From: Helianthus annuus
Taxonomy: Eukaryota > Streptophyta > Magnoliopsida > Asterales > Asteraceae
Direction: 5' to 3'
DNA: 64,000 nucleotides
Assembly (NCBI RefSeq): GCF_002127325.2
Contig: NC_035437.2
Span: 109,210,321 to 109,274,320 of the forward strand
Shown piece by piece: positions 1-10,548 of this stretch. The notes below the pieces were generated by a model. It was not told the DNA's origin and did not search any database. It was given only the letters and a program-made list of their open reading frames with translations. The stretch's first letter is position 1. Every line of letters begins with the position of its first letter. The position numbers and the translations under genes were made by a program.

Positions 1-753
1 ATTGTACTCCCCTTGTCCCCTTGGTTGGCCGATCTCTTTAGGGGGAAAGGACATCCGGTTCGTTTCCAATCATTCAGTTAGAGTTCAGTTATGTTAAGTC
101 GGTTATCTTTAGGGATTAACCCCGTTAGTTATATGATGCGTTATAAAGCGGGTGTTAGAGTAATCAGGGACCCTAACTGGCTCAGAAAAAGACTGATAAT
201 ATTTCTGGCAATATTTTTATGTTCCGTGTATAGTCCGGTTGTTCGGTTGGATAGTAATCCGTTAAAGTGCTTAAGTAATCCTTCAAGCGTCGTAAATAAC
301 ATTTTTAGCGACACAATTTATTCTGCAAAGTGTCAGGAATATTTCCCCATGTTTTGGCACTTTATTAATTAGCTAGAAGCTAGTGTGTTGATAAAAATGC
401 TGTGTTTTGTGCTTAGAGTACGTTTTAGGCACATCCAATCTCTGTATCTTATTCCTAGAGACGCAGTTTAACAACCCCTGTATCCCTACACACACTATGG
501 GTGTAGTAAAATATTTCTGGCTCATTCAGGCCTTTAGAGGCAGTGTCTGCCTGATGCTGGCTATATCAGCATGTTCAATAGGTTATCCGTCCAAATGCTA
601 CTGTGCTTTTGTGCATCATGTTTGTCACTAGAGTTCAGTAAGTAAATAATGTAGTGACGGAAAAATCAAAGTATGATGCAGATATGTACAAGTATCAACA
701 ATCAGGTAGCAGTTTATCAGAAATCTCAGTTAAGCACAGTAATTAGGCAACAA
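1..753. other. Unassigned sequence, no gene seen
   Basis: No open frame here resembles a known protein family, and the short frames look like chance. If the gag fragment to its right is an intact minus-strand element, its untranslated 3' part and 3' LTR should lie here or further left. I find no copy of the 3754-4178 LTR in this stretch, so the left edge of that element is not visible. Confidence 0.5.
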
Positions 754-1746
754 TTAATAGTTAATTAAGTCATACGGATACCTGGTTTTGTGAGGGTTGT
801 CACATTTCAATTTTTCAAATTTTTCAGAAATTTGTCGATTCTCAAGAAATACCTTGTCATTTTCAGCTTTAATTTTCTTACATTCAGTCGTTAATTCATT
901 TACTTGTTCAGTTGAAGCTTTTAATTTTGTGTCACGTTCAAGAATCTGATCCTCAAGCTTTCCAACTTTAGTTGTTAGATTCTTGATTTTCTCACCGTTT
1001 AGGTACGTGACAGTGCCACAAAAATTGCATTGTTTGGTGCAACTTTTGCAATCAGCATTACCCCCAACTTTGTTACCTGACACATTCGTTGACTTGTTTT
1101 GACTGACCTGATCCTTTGACTCAGTAACAGAAACAGAATCTACCTCAAGTGCTTTTGCAGCTAGCACTTTGTCAGCCATATTTCCCAGGTTCTCAGCTGT
1201 CAACTCCTGTGTAGTATCGATCAACCCGGTATCAACTTGCTTTACTTTCTCAAGTTCTTCTTTCTCTTTCATTTCTTTCACTTCTTTCTCCTTTCTCTCT
1301 TTCTCTTCTTTCTCCTTTCTCTCTTTCTCTTCTTCAATCATCTTTGATGTTGGTGTTCCCCACCACTTGTGCTGCAAATATTCATCATCTTCTTTGTACT
1401 CCTGAATGATGGCTTCGATATCTATCTTTTTGTCATCAACCACGATGTTCCCATATCTATCAAGATAACATTCTCTGTCTGGATCCCATCTGTTTGCTCT
1501 TCTAGCTTCCAGAAAGACACTAGAAAGTCTGATGATTTTGGCTTCAGCAACCATCTTCCGATATTTATACTTCTGTTCCTCTGTACGATCATCCTTCCAC
1601 GGAATGGGTTCATCATGACTTGCCATGAATGCGTAACCCACCGCATCATCTTCTGGTAGAACTTCTTTACTCCAATCGTACCCCTCATCGTCATAAATCA
1701 CAGCTAATGCCCTCGATTTGTCTCTATTCTCTTCCTGCTGCTTCAA
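754..1746 (-). CDS. gag: Copia gag, C-terminal part (coiled-coil tail)
   Basis: This 330-residue frame is the downstream part of the gag beginning at 3177. It is in the same reading frame, and the frame stays open between the two except for one TAG at 1819-1821. It has acidic and tryptophan-containing segments (YDWS, WDPDREC), a Lys/Glu-rich heptad-like stretch around residues 135-170, a C-X2-C pair motif near residue 240, and a second coiled-coil region to the end. This tail matches the extended gag typical of Sirevirus-type Copia elements. It has no recognised enzymatic domain. The first codons are only where the frame opens after the stop, not a demonstrated start. Confidence 0.65.
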   Translation of the reverse strand: MKQQEENRDKSRALAVIYDDEGYDWSKEVLPEDDAVGYAFMASHDEPIPWKDDRTEEQKYKYRKMVAEAKIIRLSSVFLEARRANRWDPDRECYLDRYGNIVVDDKKIDIEAIIQEYKEDDEYLQHKWWGTPTSKMIEEEKERKEKEEKERKEKEVKEMKEKEELEKVKQVDTGLIDTTQELTAENLGNMADKVLAAKALEVDSVSVTESKDQVSQNKSTNVSGNKVGGNADCKSCTKQCNFCGTVTYLNGEKIKNLTTKVGKLEDQILERDTKLKASTEQVNELTTECKKIKAENDKVFLENRQISEKFEKLKCDNPHKTRYPYDLINY

Positions 1747-1818
1747 TCTGGGCGGCTCGGATTTATTTTGATGGTAGATTGCTTTTTTGTAATAATCGTC
1801 ACGAAACGGATTCTCTGG

Positions 1819-3177
1819 CTAATCAACGTACGCGTTTCTACATTCACGCTTGAAGTGACCCTTCTGCTTACATTTGAAGCACGTCACTTTGGATTTATCG
1901 AACCCCAACTTTGTAGATGGACCACCGATCGTTTTTCTCCCAGTAATCTCCATGAAACGTTGTGCACGTCGAACTGCACTTGCCATTGCCCAACGGATGT
2001 CGATCAGTTCCATTTCTTCGGGGTCTATCTGATCGTAATCTTCCTTTGTCAAATTTGTATTCCCGATCTTACCAGCCACCAACCCTTTATAAGATTCTAG
2101 CACAGACGCCAGAAAAACCATTTGTTGCTTGGTCGACTCATCATCAAAATTCTGTGCGTTCTTCAGATCTATCGCGATATTGCAGGAAAACTTTGCATCA
2201 GAACGACTTGCAGAAGACGTAGATCCACTGTGATACCCACTGTGGTTTCCCCTGCTTGGACTGCTTTGACCTTCTTTGCTTGCTGGAGAGACATTCTCAG
2301 CAGAAAATGCAGTTTTTGGTGAAGTAACTTTCGGCATCAAACTCTTCGGATAGTACAAATCCAGATTTTGTTGATAAGATGAGTGATTTACTTTGTATGT
2401 TTTCTTCAACTCTAGCTCATGGCTTTCAAGTCTTTCAATCACCACATCTGGAGTCAGATTTTTCGGAGAAATAGTGTTCTTCAACATCAATGCGTAATAT
2501 CTCCAATCAACTTCATCCGGTAATGAATCGAACAATTTATCAACAATTTCTTCATCAGAATACGTGATCTTGTGTTGTGCAAGTTCCAATTTTAGATGAC
2601 CAAATCGTTCAATCATTTTACAAACCGATTCATTTTTGAGACAACCAAACATGTCGAACTCTTTCCTAAGCAGTTTCGTTTTGCTCTTTACAATCTCTTT
2701 GCTTCCAAGACATTTCTTTTCGAGTTTTTCCCATAAGTCTTTAGCATTGGTATAATCTATCAATGAGATAATATCCTCCCGAACTGATTGAAACAACAAA
2801 GCTACACACTTTTGTTCAGCTACAAAGATATCAATTTCTTCATAATTTCTTAAAGCTTCACCATTTTTCTTTCCCTCAGCATAACCGTTTTTCATACTCT
2901 TCCAGCTGGGGAAAGCGAATGCCATTAGCCAATCTTCGAACTTTGTTGCCCACCTGCTGTAGTCCTCTATAGCCATCAACTTAGGAGGTTTTTTGAACGT
3001 TCCAAATGCGCTTTCAGACTCCCAAGCTTCTTTCTTTTTCTCTTTTGGTTGATTCTCGTTCATATTGTTCGATGTCGAATCGTTGTTTCCTGAATTTCCC
3101 GTGAATGCGTACATGTCGCTAAATGGATTCAAGAACATATCATCCATCTTGAACGTACCTGCAAAATCAGACAACAC
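1819..3177 (-). CDS. gag: Copia gag, UBN2 domain and zinc knuckle
   Basis: This is the structural gag polyprotein that would form the virus-like particle and bind element RNA. The frame starts at a GTG-like codon; the first ATG in frame is at 3147 and is the likelier start. The N-terminal half has the UBN2/gag_pre features of plant Copia (KPPKLMAIEDYSRWATKFEDWL near residue 65, then repeated L-x2-L-x4-K helices). A DYDQIDPEE motif lies near residue 378. A CCHC knuckle CFKCKQKGHFKREC sits next to the C-terminus. The frame ends in TAG at 1819-1821, but the protein continues in frame to 754, so the stop is probably a disabling substitution. Confidence 0.8.
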   Translation of the reverse strand: MLSDFAGTFKMDDMFLNPFSDMYAFTGNSGNNDSTSNNMNENQPKEKKKEAWESESAFGTFKKPPKLMAIEDYSRWATKFEDWLMAFAFPSWKSMKNGYAEGKKNGEALRNYEEIDIFVAEQKCVALLFQSVREDIISLIDYTNAKDLWEKLEKKCLGSKEIVKSKTKLLRKEFDMFGCLKNESVCKMIERFGHLKLELAQHKITYSDEEIVDKLFDSLPDEVDWRYYALMLKNTISPKNLTPDVVIERLESHELELKKTYKVNHSSYQQNLDLYYPKSLMPKVTSPKTAFSAENVSPASKEGQSSPSRGNHSGYHSGSTSSASRSDAKFSCNIAIDLKNAQNFDDESTKQQMVFLASVLESYKGLVAGKIGNTNLTKEDYDQIDPEEMELIDIRWAMASAVRRAQRFMEITGRKTIGGPSTKLGFDKSKVTCFKCKQKGHFKRECRNAYVD

Positions 3178-3739
3178 TTAGAAAAGTTTTGATTTTGAAA
3201 AACAACAAATCCACAAAAGCGATCCTGTCTTAATCAGCTTGACAGAAAAGCGGACCAATAGATGTCCGAATACACGGTCCAGACAACAATGTCCTTTAGA
3301 GCGGACCACAAAGTGTCAGAAAAGCGAGTCACAAGTATCTGTTCGAGCGATTCAGGCTATGATCGTTCGAGCGGTCCGAATATGATCGTTCGAGCGGTTC
3401 AAGTAGTGTCCGTTCAAGCGATCCTAATAAGAATATTGTCCGGAAAAGCGATCCAAAAGCTAAATTTCGAGCGATCCAAATAAATTATGTCCAGATAAGC
3501 GGTCCTGAATATTCGAAAACGCGATCCATTGTTTTTAGCCTGCTTTTACCAATTTTAGTCCGTATTTTCACCTGATTTTTTCTAGGGTTTGTAATTAGTG
3601 TATTTTACACGTTATACTCGAATTTCAGACAATTTTGACCGTTGGAACCACTAGAAACTGAAAAAGTATGAGAGAAAATGAGTAGAAAAGAGAGATTTCT
3701 GCAGATCTATGCTGTCGTAGTATGAACTCCTCGTCCTGA
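3178..3739 (-). repeat. Gag leader with degenerate GCGATCC/GCGGTCC repeats
   Basis: This is the untranslated leader between the PBS and gag. At least a dozen degenerate copies of a short unit built on AAGCGATCC, GAGCGGTCC or GCGGACC lie between about 3210 and 3535, spaced roughly 15-30 bases apart. The same GCGATCC/GCGGTCC words recur in the adjacent LTR at about 3970-4080. The part nearest gag (3150-3170) resembles a splice acceptor (TTTTGCAG). Confidence 0.7.
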
Positions 3740-3751
3740 GCTCTGATACCA
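3740..3751 (-). promoter_or_regulatory. Primer binding site (tRNA-iMet type)
   Basis: On the minus strand this reads TGGTATCAGAGC, the complement of the 3' end of plant initiator tRNA-Met. It lies two bases inside the LTR end at 3754. This fixes the orientation of the element as minus. Confidence 0.85.
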
Positions 3752-3753
3752 CT

Positions 3754-4178
3754 TGTTGGACCGTTCTATGACCCGAAAAGTCAGTCAAGGTAGTTCATCT
3801 TCACGTACGAAGGCGGAATCAACGTAAATGAAGTTACAACAGCTTATCCTTTCAATTCCTTATCTTTCTATTGCTTTCTGATGAAAATTTGGCAGAGTTT
3901 CAGCACCGTAGCACACACATACATCGTTACAACTAATGAACCGCTCCTCCTATTTATAGAGTTCCAGGGTCGCTTATGTGACATGCCATATAAGCGATCC
4001 AGATCCTTTGTCACATAAGTGATCCAGATTAATGACACAAAAGCGGTCCACTAAGTTTAATGACAAATAAGCGATCCTACTTCAATCTATCACATTATTT
4101 ACAATTTGACCTCCTGTTGACCAATATTGACTTCAGACTTTTTGTAGACGCAGTCAACAGACATTCCGTGCATCAACA
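3754..4178 (-). repeat. 5' LTR of the gag-only Copia element
   Basis: This 425-bp block has TGTTG...CAACA inverted termini. Its left edge sits two bases from the PBS and its right edge joins the coding sequence of another Copia element. It contains several AAGCGATCC/AAGCGGTCC words, also found in the leader. The partner LTR is not in the window, so a target site duplication cannot be checked. Confidence 0.75.
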
Positions 4179-5222
4179 TTTGGTAAGGTTTCTGAGGCTG
4201 CTATAGGAATGGCTGATCGTCAGCAACCTAGTATGTCTGAACTTGAACTAGATAAGGTTGAGCATGAGCATTTAGATGTTGAAGGTGATAACCTGTCTGA
4301 GGGAATTCATATACCCGATGTTCTTACCAGTGTTAGACGATCCACTAGGATTTCTTTATTACCTAAAAAACTTGATGATTTTATAATTGAAGGAAAGGTC
4401 AAGTATGGGTTAGAAAAAGTGGTGAACTATTCTAATTTGACAAATGAAATTTTTTGTTTTACTTCCTTATTGAATAAATCTGTTGAACCTAAGTTTTATT
4501 ATGAGGCATGTAAAGATGCAAACTGGGTAAGTGCTATGAATGATGAAATTGAAGCACTAAATAGAAATAAAACTTTGGATATTGTAGAACTCCCACATGG
4601 TAGAAAACATATTGGGTGTAAATGGATTTATAAAATTAAGTATAAATCATCAGGGGAAATTGAGAGGTATAAAGCTAGACTAGTTGCCAAAGGATATAGT
4701 CAAAGAGAGGGTGTAGACTTTGATGAAACATTTTCACCTGTGGTAAAAATGATAACTGTTAGGAGTGTTCTAACTATAGCAGTACATAATAGTTGGAATG
4801 TTTATCAACTTGATATAAATAATGCGTTTTTATACGGAGATCTTGTTGAAGATGTTTATATGAGGTTGCCGGAAGGTTATTTTGACAAAAATGATACTCG
4901 TGTTTGTAAATTAAATAAGTCTTTTTACGGACTTAAGCAAGCCCCAAGAATGTGGAATGCTAAACTTGTTAGTGTTTTGATTGACTTAGGGTTTGTACAA
5001 AGTAAATGTGATTATTCTATGTTTATTAAGTCTGTGAATTCTGTGTTTGTTGTCTTGCTTGTCTATGTAGATGATATCCTTATAACTGGTAACAATGAAC
5101 TGGAGATTGAAAATGTGAAAAAGTATGTACAGTCCAAGTTTATGATTAAGGATTTAGGTACTTTGAAGTATTTCTTAGGCATTGAAGTCTTAACTACAAA
5201 TGGTGGGTTATGTCTTTTGTAA
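4179..5222 (+). pseudogene. pol: Copia reverse transcriptase (broken)
   Basis: The open frame runs from the LTR junction at 4179; the first ATG is at 4209. After a Ser/Thr-poor linker comes the RVT_2 domain: WVSAMNDEIEAL near residue 100, YKARLVAKGYSQ near 155, the first catalytic Asp in VYQLDINNAFLYG near 198 and the YVDD box near 284. The frame stops at a TAA (5220-5222) inside the conserved segment before RNase H. The homologous protein continues past it in the same frame to about 5315, where a frameshift follows. Both lesions make this a dead pol copy. Confidence 0.85.
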
Positions 5223-5319
5223 AGGAAGTACTATTTGGAACTTCTTGCTGAGTATGGTATGACAGGGTGTAAACCTGTTAATAGTCTGATTGAGCAAAAT
5301 CATGTAATAACTGCTTTGT

Positions 5320-6045
5320 GTGACAAAAGAAAGTGAAAATTTAGTAAATATTACTGGTTATCAACGATTAATAGGAAGACTTATATATTTGACTCATACT
5401 CGCCCAGACATTACTTATGCGGTACATGTCTTGAGCCAATTCATGCATAAACCTACCAAAGCTCATTTGCTATTGGCAATGAGAGTGTTAAGATATCTTA
5501 AAAATGCTTTCGGTAAAGGTATATTTTTTGGAAAACATTCGCATCTTAATCTGGCTGCGTATGTAGATTCAGATTGGGGTAAGTGTGTTGTGTCTAGGAA
5601 GTCTGCCTCAGGATACTGTGTGTTTCTTGGTACCTCTTTAATCGCTTGGAAAAGTAAAAAGCAGTCGACAGTGTCTCGGTCTACAGCTGAAGCTGAATAC
5701 CGAGCTATGTGTACTGCGGCATGTGAATTGGTTTGGCTTGTTAACCTATTGAGTGAGTTACATGTTAGTATAGAATTGCCGGTTTCTTTGTTTTGTGATA
5801 ACACTGCTGCGTTATCTATTGCAGCTAATCCTGTCTTTCATGGCAGAACTAAACATTTTGAAATCGACTTGTTTTTCCTTAGAGAAAAAGTACAAAATGG
5901 TTTCGTTAAAACTGTTGGTGTAAAAACTGAAATGCAAGTTGCGGATATTTTTACAAAAGGATTATTAATAGAGCAACATAATACTATATGTAAGAGGTTA
6001 AACATGCTTGATGTTTTTAGTAATAAAAGTGAGGGGGGATGTTGA
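5320..6045 (+). pseudogene. pol: Copia RT C-terminus and RNase H
   Basis: This is a continuation of the RT in a different reading frame, so a frameshift lies near 5315. It begins with the conserved NITGYQRLIGRLIYLTHTRPDI segment. The RNase H catalytic acidic residues are visible: Asp in YVDSDWGK near residue 83, Glu in STAEAEYRAM near 123 and Asp in LFCDNTAA near 153. A C-terminal VADIFTKGL motif is typical of Copia. The stop codon overlaps the start of the 3' LTR. Apart from the frameshift this half is well preserved. Confidence 0.85.
6029..6039 (+). promoter_or_regulatory. Polypurine tract
   Basis: GTGAGGGGGGA lies directly before the LTR terminus TGTTGAAAAT at 6040, the expected plus-strand priming site. 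It also encodes the last residues of the RNase H frame. Confidence 0.8.
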
Positions 6046-6467
6046 AAATATAAAAAATATATCATTATATTTCATTCTTCACTTTTATATTACTAATAAA
6101 TAAATGGTTTTTTTTATTTTTTACATGTTGTTGGGCTGCTGTTGCTGGGCTTGGATCTGTACGTGGGCGAGACATATAGCTGGGCTGCTGCACTCGAGAA
6201 GAAATAGAACGTCTACATAACTGGAAGATACTTTGAGACACCCAACAGTCCTCTCTCGAAGTTTCAGATTACACTTTCTCTCACATAGGGTTTTAATCTA
6301 ATTTGTACTTTGTGATCTCTAGTTGAGATATTGTGTTTGTAGTTAGATCAGTGATTACAGATCATCGTGTTGATGATCTGTACGTGAGTTGAGTGATATT
6401 CAGTGTGTAAATCGTTGTTGTATCTTCGTTTCTCTGAAGAATTTTGTTACAAATCCATGTTTTGACA
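6040..6467 (+). repeat. 3' LTR of the truncated Copia element
   Basis: It begins TGTTGAAA right after the polypurine tract and most plausibly ends TTTTGACA at 6467, an imperfect inverted match (428 bp). There is no second LTR in the window, so the right edge is a judgement from the terminal motif only. Confidence 0.6.
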
Positions 6468-6562
6468 CTTGTCGTGCTTAAGGGACCATAAACATATTGC
6501 ATTGTACATGTGCCTTTAAGGCATAAAAATAAAAGCTAGATTCAATCATCTATAAGTATATA

Positions 6563-6596
6563 CTAGTTGTAGGACCCGTGTAACCACACGGGTAGG
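6563..6596 (-). other. Helitron 3' terminus: hairpin plus CTAG
   Basis: The minus strand shows an 8-bp perfect stem (6574-6581 with 6586-6593, loop of four), then a short spacer and CTAG at 6566-6563 with T outside. A degenerate second copy of the hairpin and its flank lies near 6700-6745. Confidence 0.7.
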
Positions 6597-7249
6597 TTTA
6601 ATAATGATCGAAATCAAATACTAAAAAACAGATTATAATATATCAATTAAATTTTGGTCTTTAGTTCTATATCTTTATAAAGTAATGTTAAAGACAGTAT
6701 GTGTGACCACACAGGTAGCTTTAATAACGATCGAAATAGATTATAATACATCATTTAAATTGTTTGTATTTAATTCATGTTTCTAAACATTCTTGTCTTG
6801 GTTTTATTAGGAATTCGTTGGACCCCTTAGAAACATCATAATTTATATGGATTTAAATACTACATATTTTTTAATCATCCTTGTCTTGGTTTTACCAATC
6901 TATTGGTTACTACAATGAAGTTACTATAACGCGACCAAATAGCCAACTTATATTTGAAGTTGAAGTTTAACTCAAAGAATTATATTTATGAATTATATCC
7001 TATCATAACGAAAATTGATTTAACTCAAAGAATATAACTTCTTTCACATAATTTGTAGATATTAACAATTTCTTTGTAATGCGATTATAAAGTAAACATA
7101 CATTCAAACTCTATATTAAAAAAGTAGAATTTAGACTATGTCAAACTAATTTAGACATCTCATATACTAAGTGTTAAGCCTAGATGGCTTCCTGTATTCT
7201 GTTTTATGATTATTCATATATCATCTTAGGTAAGTTCTGTGAAAGGGAA

Positions 7250-7660
7250 CCACCTGCAATGAAAAAGTCTAAAACAGTGTTTGAAATGACTGTTGGGTTA
7301 AAACCACTGTTGGGTTAAAACAGTGTTTTGAAACCACTGTTATGTTATACAGTTTTTCGAAACGGCTGTTAGGTGAAACAGTGGTTTCGAAACGACTGTT
7401 AGGTTAAACAGTGGTTTGAAAACACTGTTGGGTTAAAACAGTGTTTTGTGGAGAAAACAGTGGTTCTTTTTTTCCAAACAGTAGTTTGACTTTGGTCAAA
7501 CAACGTTTTAAGTTTGGTCAAACAGTGTTTTAACTTTGGTCAAACAGACTTTTGAACCACTAATAATCATATTTTTCCAAAGAGTTGTTTGACTTTGGTC
7601 AAACAGTGGTTTGACTTTGTTCAAACAGACTTTTGAACCACTAAGAATCATTAAGTTAAT
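7250..7660. repeat. AACAGTGG/CCACTGTT and TTTGGTCAAACAG repeat block
   Basis: The first part alternates AACAGTG and CACTGTT words every 15-30 bases, giving many short inverted repeats. From about 7480, a unit of 22-23 bp based on TTTGGTCAAACAG is repeated. A longer segment ending in CAAACAGACTTTTGAACCACTAA occurs twice (near 7540 and 7620). There is no coding potential. It lies between the Helitron 3' end and the 3' end of the RPA-like gene. Confidence 0.75.
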
Positions 7661-7808
7661 AAGTCTACTTACAATGTCCCAACTCGTGATTAAGTTTATG
7701 AAAACTTTATGACTTTTCTTATAGCGAGAACATCAATATGTCATACCTTTTGTATGATTTTAAGGTGTATTAATAATAAATAGTTTTTAACAAAGTAATT
7801 TTCTCGAG

Positions 7809-7838
7809 CCCGGGAAGCATTCTCGGGTAAAAACCTAG
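7809..7838 (+). other. Possible Helitron 3' terminus, plus strand
   Basis: An 8-bp stem with one G-T pair (7809-7816 with 7820-7827, three-base loop) is followed seven bases later by CTAG at 7835-7838 and a T. This is the geometry of a Helitron 3' end in the opposite orientation to the surrounding one. No 5' partner was found, so it may be coincidental. Confidence 0.4.
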
Positions 7839-8108
7839 TATACTATATTCACAAATCAAAACACACATTATAAGCAAAGATTATATTTCCCAGCATAAAA
7901 CCTAGTTTATAATACAAAAAAGTAAACCACATAATGGTTTACCACATGTTCCAAGTTCATAAATTACCAACATCTAAAACATAGAAAACAAATGTTTGAG
8001 GAGTTAAACACTTACCAACGACAACCAAACTTCAAACAACCACATACTTAAGTACATACCAAAAACATAGGTTTGCTTAAACATCAAAATATAATGACGT
8101 GAAAGGAG

Positions 8109-10548
8109 CTAAGTGTTAAGCCTAGATGGCTTCCTCCGGTTCCTTTTGTTGTTAGAAGAGAGTTCCCCAACATTTTGACCTTCCACATCCTGCAACGAAC
8201 GTTTACCATTAGGACTGGTGGCCGAATCCTTCTCGGCTTCGACAACGGAAGAGTCGGCCATAACAGATACAACATCCTTCAATTAAATCACAAAACAACT
8301 ACTAAGGTATCAAATAATGTAATATAATCTACACTCAAGCAAAAAACAAAACTGTAGAATTCTTATTCACCTTTGAAATATCAGTACCGGCCATCTGTGA
8401 GGATTCAGATAATTGAACAGCTTTAATTTCTGAACCTTCTTGACTAAACACCTAATATCAAAATATTACCAAAAGGGAATTTAATTAAGATATTTAAACT
8501 ACAAAAATTGGAAAGAAAAAAATAAATCAGTATAAGGTATACGAAAACTCTTACCTCATCAGCAACCTCAAGAGCATTTCCATTACCAGCAACTAATTCA
8601 ATGATTATGTCCGGATCATCACATACTTTTTGGATAGTGTAGACGTGGTAGTCATGGTTAAGGTTGTAATCAGAAACTTCAATTTTAAACGCCAACTTCT
8701 TTTCGACCAACCGTGATATTTCATGGGGAAAAGTTTCAGTATCATCGACCTTCACTTGGCGTTCCCTTATATCATTCGCAGTTGAACCAATAAGCTTCAT
8801 TACATCTTTATCAAACATCACAAAAGAAACGCTGCCAGTTTCATCTTGCACTCTCAAATGTACTTTGAACCTGTAATAAATGTCAAGTAAATTACAGCTA
8901 AAACCATAGCAGTTCTGGACATAAAAAGATCGGACGTTAACTTGCTTTATGGTTATCGATGTGCATTCTTTATCGCATTTCGGACAAACCAATGAAGTAG
9001 GTGACAAATTCATGACCTCATCAGAAATGGTTTTAGCATATTGTAAGTACTCAATTTTGTTCAACACCTTCTTGTTATAGTCTTGACATGCCGGATAAAA
9101 CCAACCATAGTTTTGTTGAACAATTTTGATCGTTGCAACTACCACACATGACATTACCTACGATATCACAGATAAAGCTTTATTAACATGCTCAATTGAT
9201 AAAACATAGAAAACATTAACAAAATTAAATGCCTATGAATGTATATAGAATTATTCGTATGCTATCAATCTCAATAATTTCATCAACATGTCTATTAGGA
9301 GTCTCAATTAGAAATTCTTGACGGACTGGAAATACACTCTGAGATGAAAGAATGGTTTGAAAAGAAGAAGCACCAGCTTCAAATTGTTAACTAAAAGACT
9401 ATAAAAATAAAACGACAATTAGCGTTAATACTCACACTTATGTTAATAAAAATATGAAAAATATGAAATATAAATCAGCGATAGTACCTCCTGCGAAGTT
9501 CATTAATCTCATCAATTTCTTGGTTGAGAAATAGACGACTTCCAAACTTATCACTCTGAACAGTATATTGACCTGCAAGAAACAATATACATATCCAACA
9601 ATTCATTACAAATCACTAAAGAAATAAAAAAATGTTCTTAAAAATGTAACAAAATGGAGATTGGAAAAACTAAACGAAGTAAATCAGTCAAATATAAATG
9701 ACCCTGCCACTTCCTAATCCTCGCATGCTGAATGACAGCCATCACAGTCTCATTCGGAGAGTTTTGAGACAAAAAATCGTTAAATTCTTGTGCATGCGCA
9801 TTCCACAAAGTGCAACGGACTACTTCTCCCCTAAAAGAAACAGATAAAACAACACCATTAAATGCAATAAAGAATCTTATATATGATTTACTAATCATTT
9901 ACATTAAATAATGCCAATGATTTACTATGTATATACCATTAAATGCAATAAAGAAACTTATATATAAAATAATCTAATCATTGGTATTGTATTAAATAAA
10001 AACAACCATTTAATGAACTTTTATATAAAATAATCTAATCATTGGTATTGTATTAAATACAATCATAACACACAAACAAATTTATATAAATGGCAAATTA
10101 GAATTTACTGGACATCTTGAAGATCCAAGTTCATCTTTTTTCTTTCTTTAGGAAAGATTTCCATATCTCCACACCAGACAACAATTCCAGCAACATCTAA
10201 AATGGTAAAGATAGCAACATAAATTATTGAGATTCTAAAGGGAGGCAAAACATATATCAGATTATCAGAAACAGTCATACCGCACGTGAGCAAATCCTTT
10301 CCTTCTCCATTAACAATGTGTGAATGTGCGATGAAATTAAATCCGTAATCAACACCTTGCCAACCATTCGCACGTGTAACAACCGTACACCGGTAAAAGT
10401 TAATCTTGTAACCATGGTTAATAACTTTCTAAGCATCAGTGTTTTCTCCAACACCAAATCTGGAGAGAATAACAACTTCATCCTCATGAAGCTGTGAGAT
10501 AAACACATGTATCAATGGAGCCTTAATCCCTGCCTGAATCTTACGGCC
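8109..10548 (-). pseudogene. RPA70-like gene, exons 2 to last
   Basis: RPA70 binds single-stranded DNA in replication and repair. Exons inferred from frame and splice sites: 10548-10281 and 10196-10109 (DUF223/OB-fold part, GRKIQAGIK, FGVGENT, DVAGIVVW), 9830-9676, 9572-9488, about 9400-9270, about 9157-8555 (C-terminal zinc-ribbon OB fold: C-X2-C pairs, then FKVHLRVQDETGSVSFVMFD), 8451-8371 and 8276-8109 (basic tail ending RKPSRLNT). Most junctions have GT/AG and keep phase. Damage: in-frame TAG at 10431-10429 in exon 2, a TAA at the start of the exon near 9400 and no clear donor after that exon. It is probably a decayed Helitron cargo gene. Exon 1 is at 31818-32000. Confidence 0.75.

Larger units (their letters stand above)
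754..4178 (-). mobile_element. Sirevirus-like Copia element, gag-only fragment
   Basis: Reading on the minus strand, an LTR (3754-4178) is followed by a tRNA-iMet type primer binding site, a repeat-rich leader and a gag gene (3177-754). No protease, integrase or RT is present, and the left end is not found in the window. The gag is homologous in layout to that of the complete Sirevirus-like element at 15250-25247: UBN2-type N-terminus, a shared acidic 'DYDQIDP' motif, a CCHC knuckle and a coiled-coil tail. It may be a non-autonomous gag-only element or a truncated one. Confidence 0.7.
4179..6467 (+). mobile_element. Ty1/copia element, truncated 3' portion
   Basis: Plus-strand Copia remnant holding RT, RNase H, a polypurine tract and the 3' LTR. 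Its gag, protease and integrase are missing. Homology to the pol linker starts exactly at 4179, the base after the neighbouring LTR, so the missing part was either displaced to the left of that insertion or lost. Confidence 0.75.

Noticed and set aside
91..631. Two short plus-strand frames at the left edge
   Set aside because: No recognisable domains, ordinary chance length, A/T-rich context.
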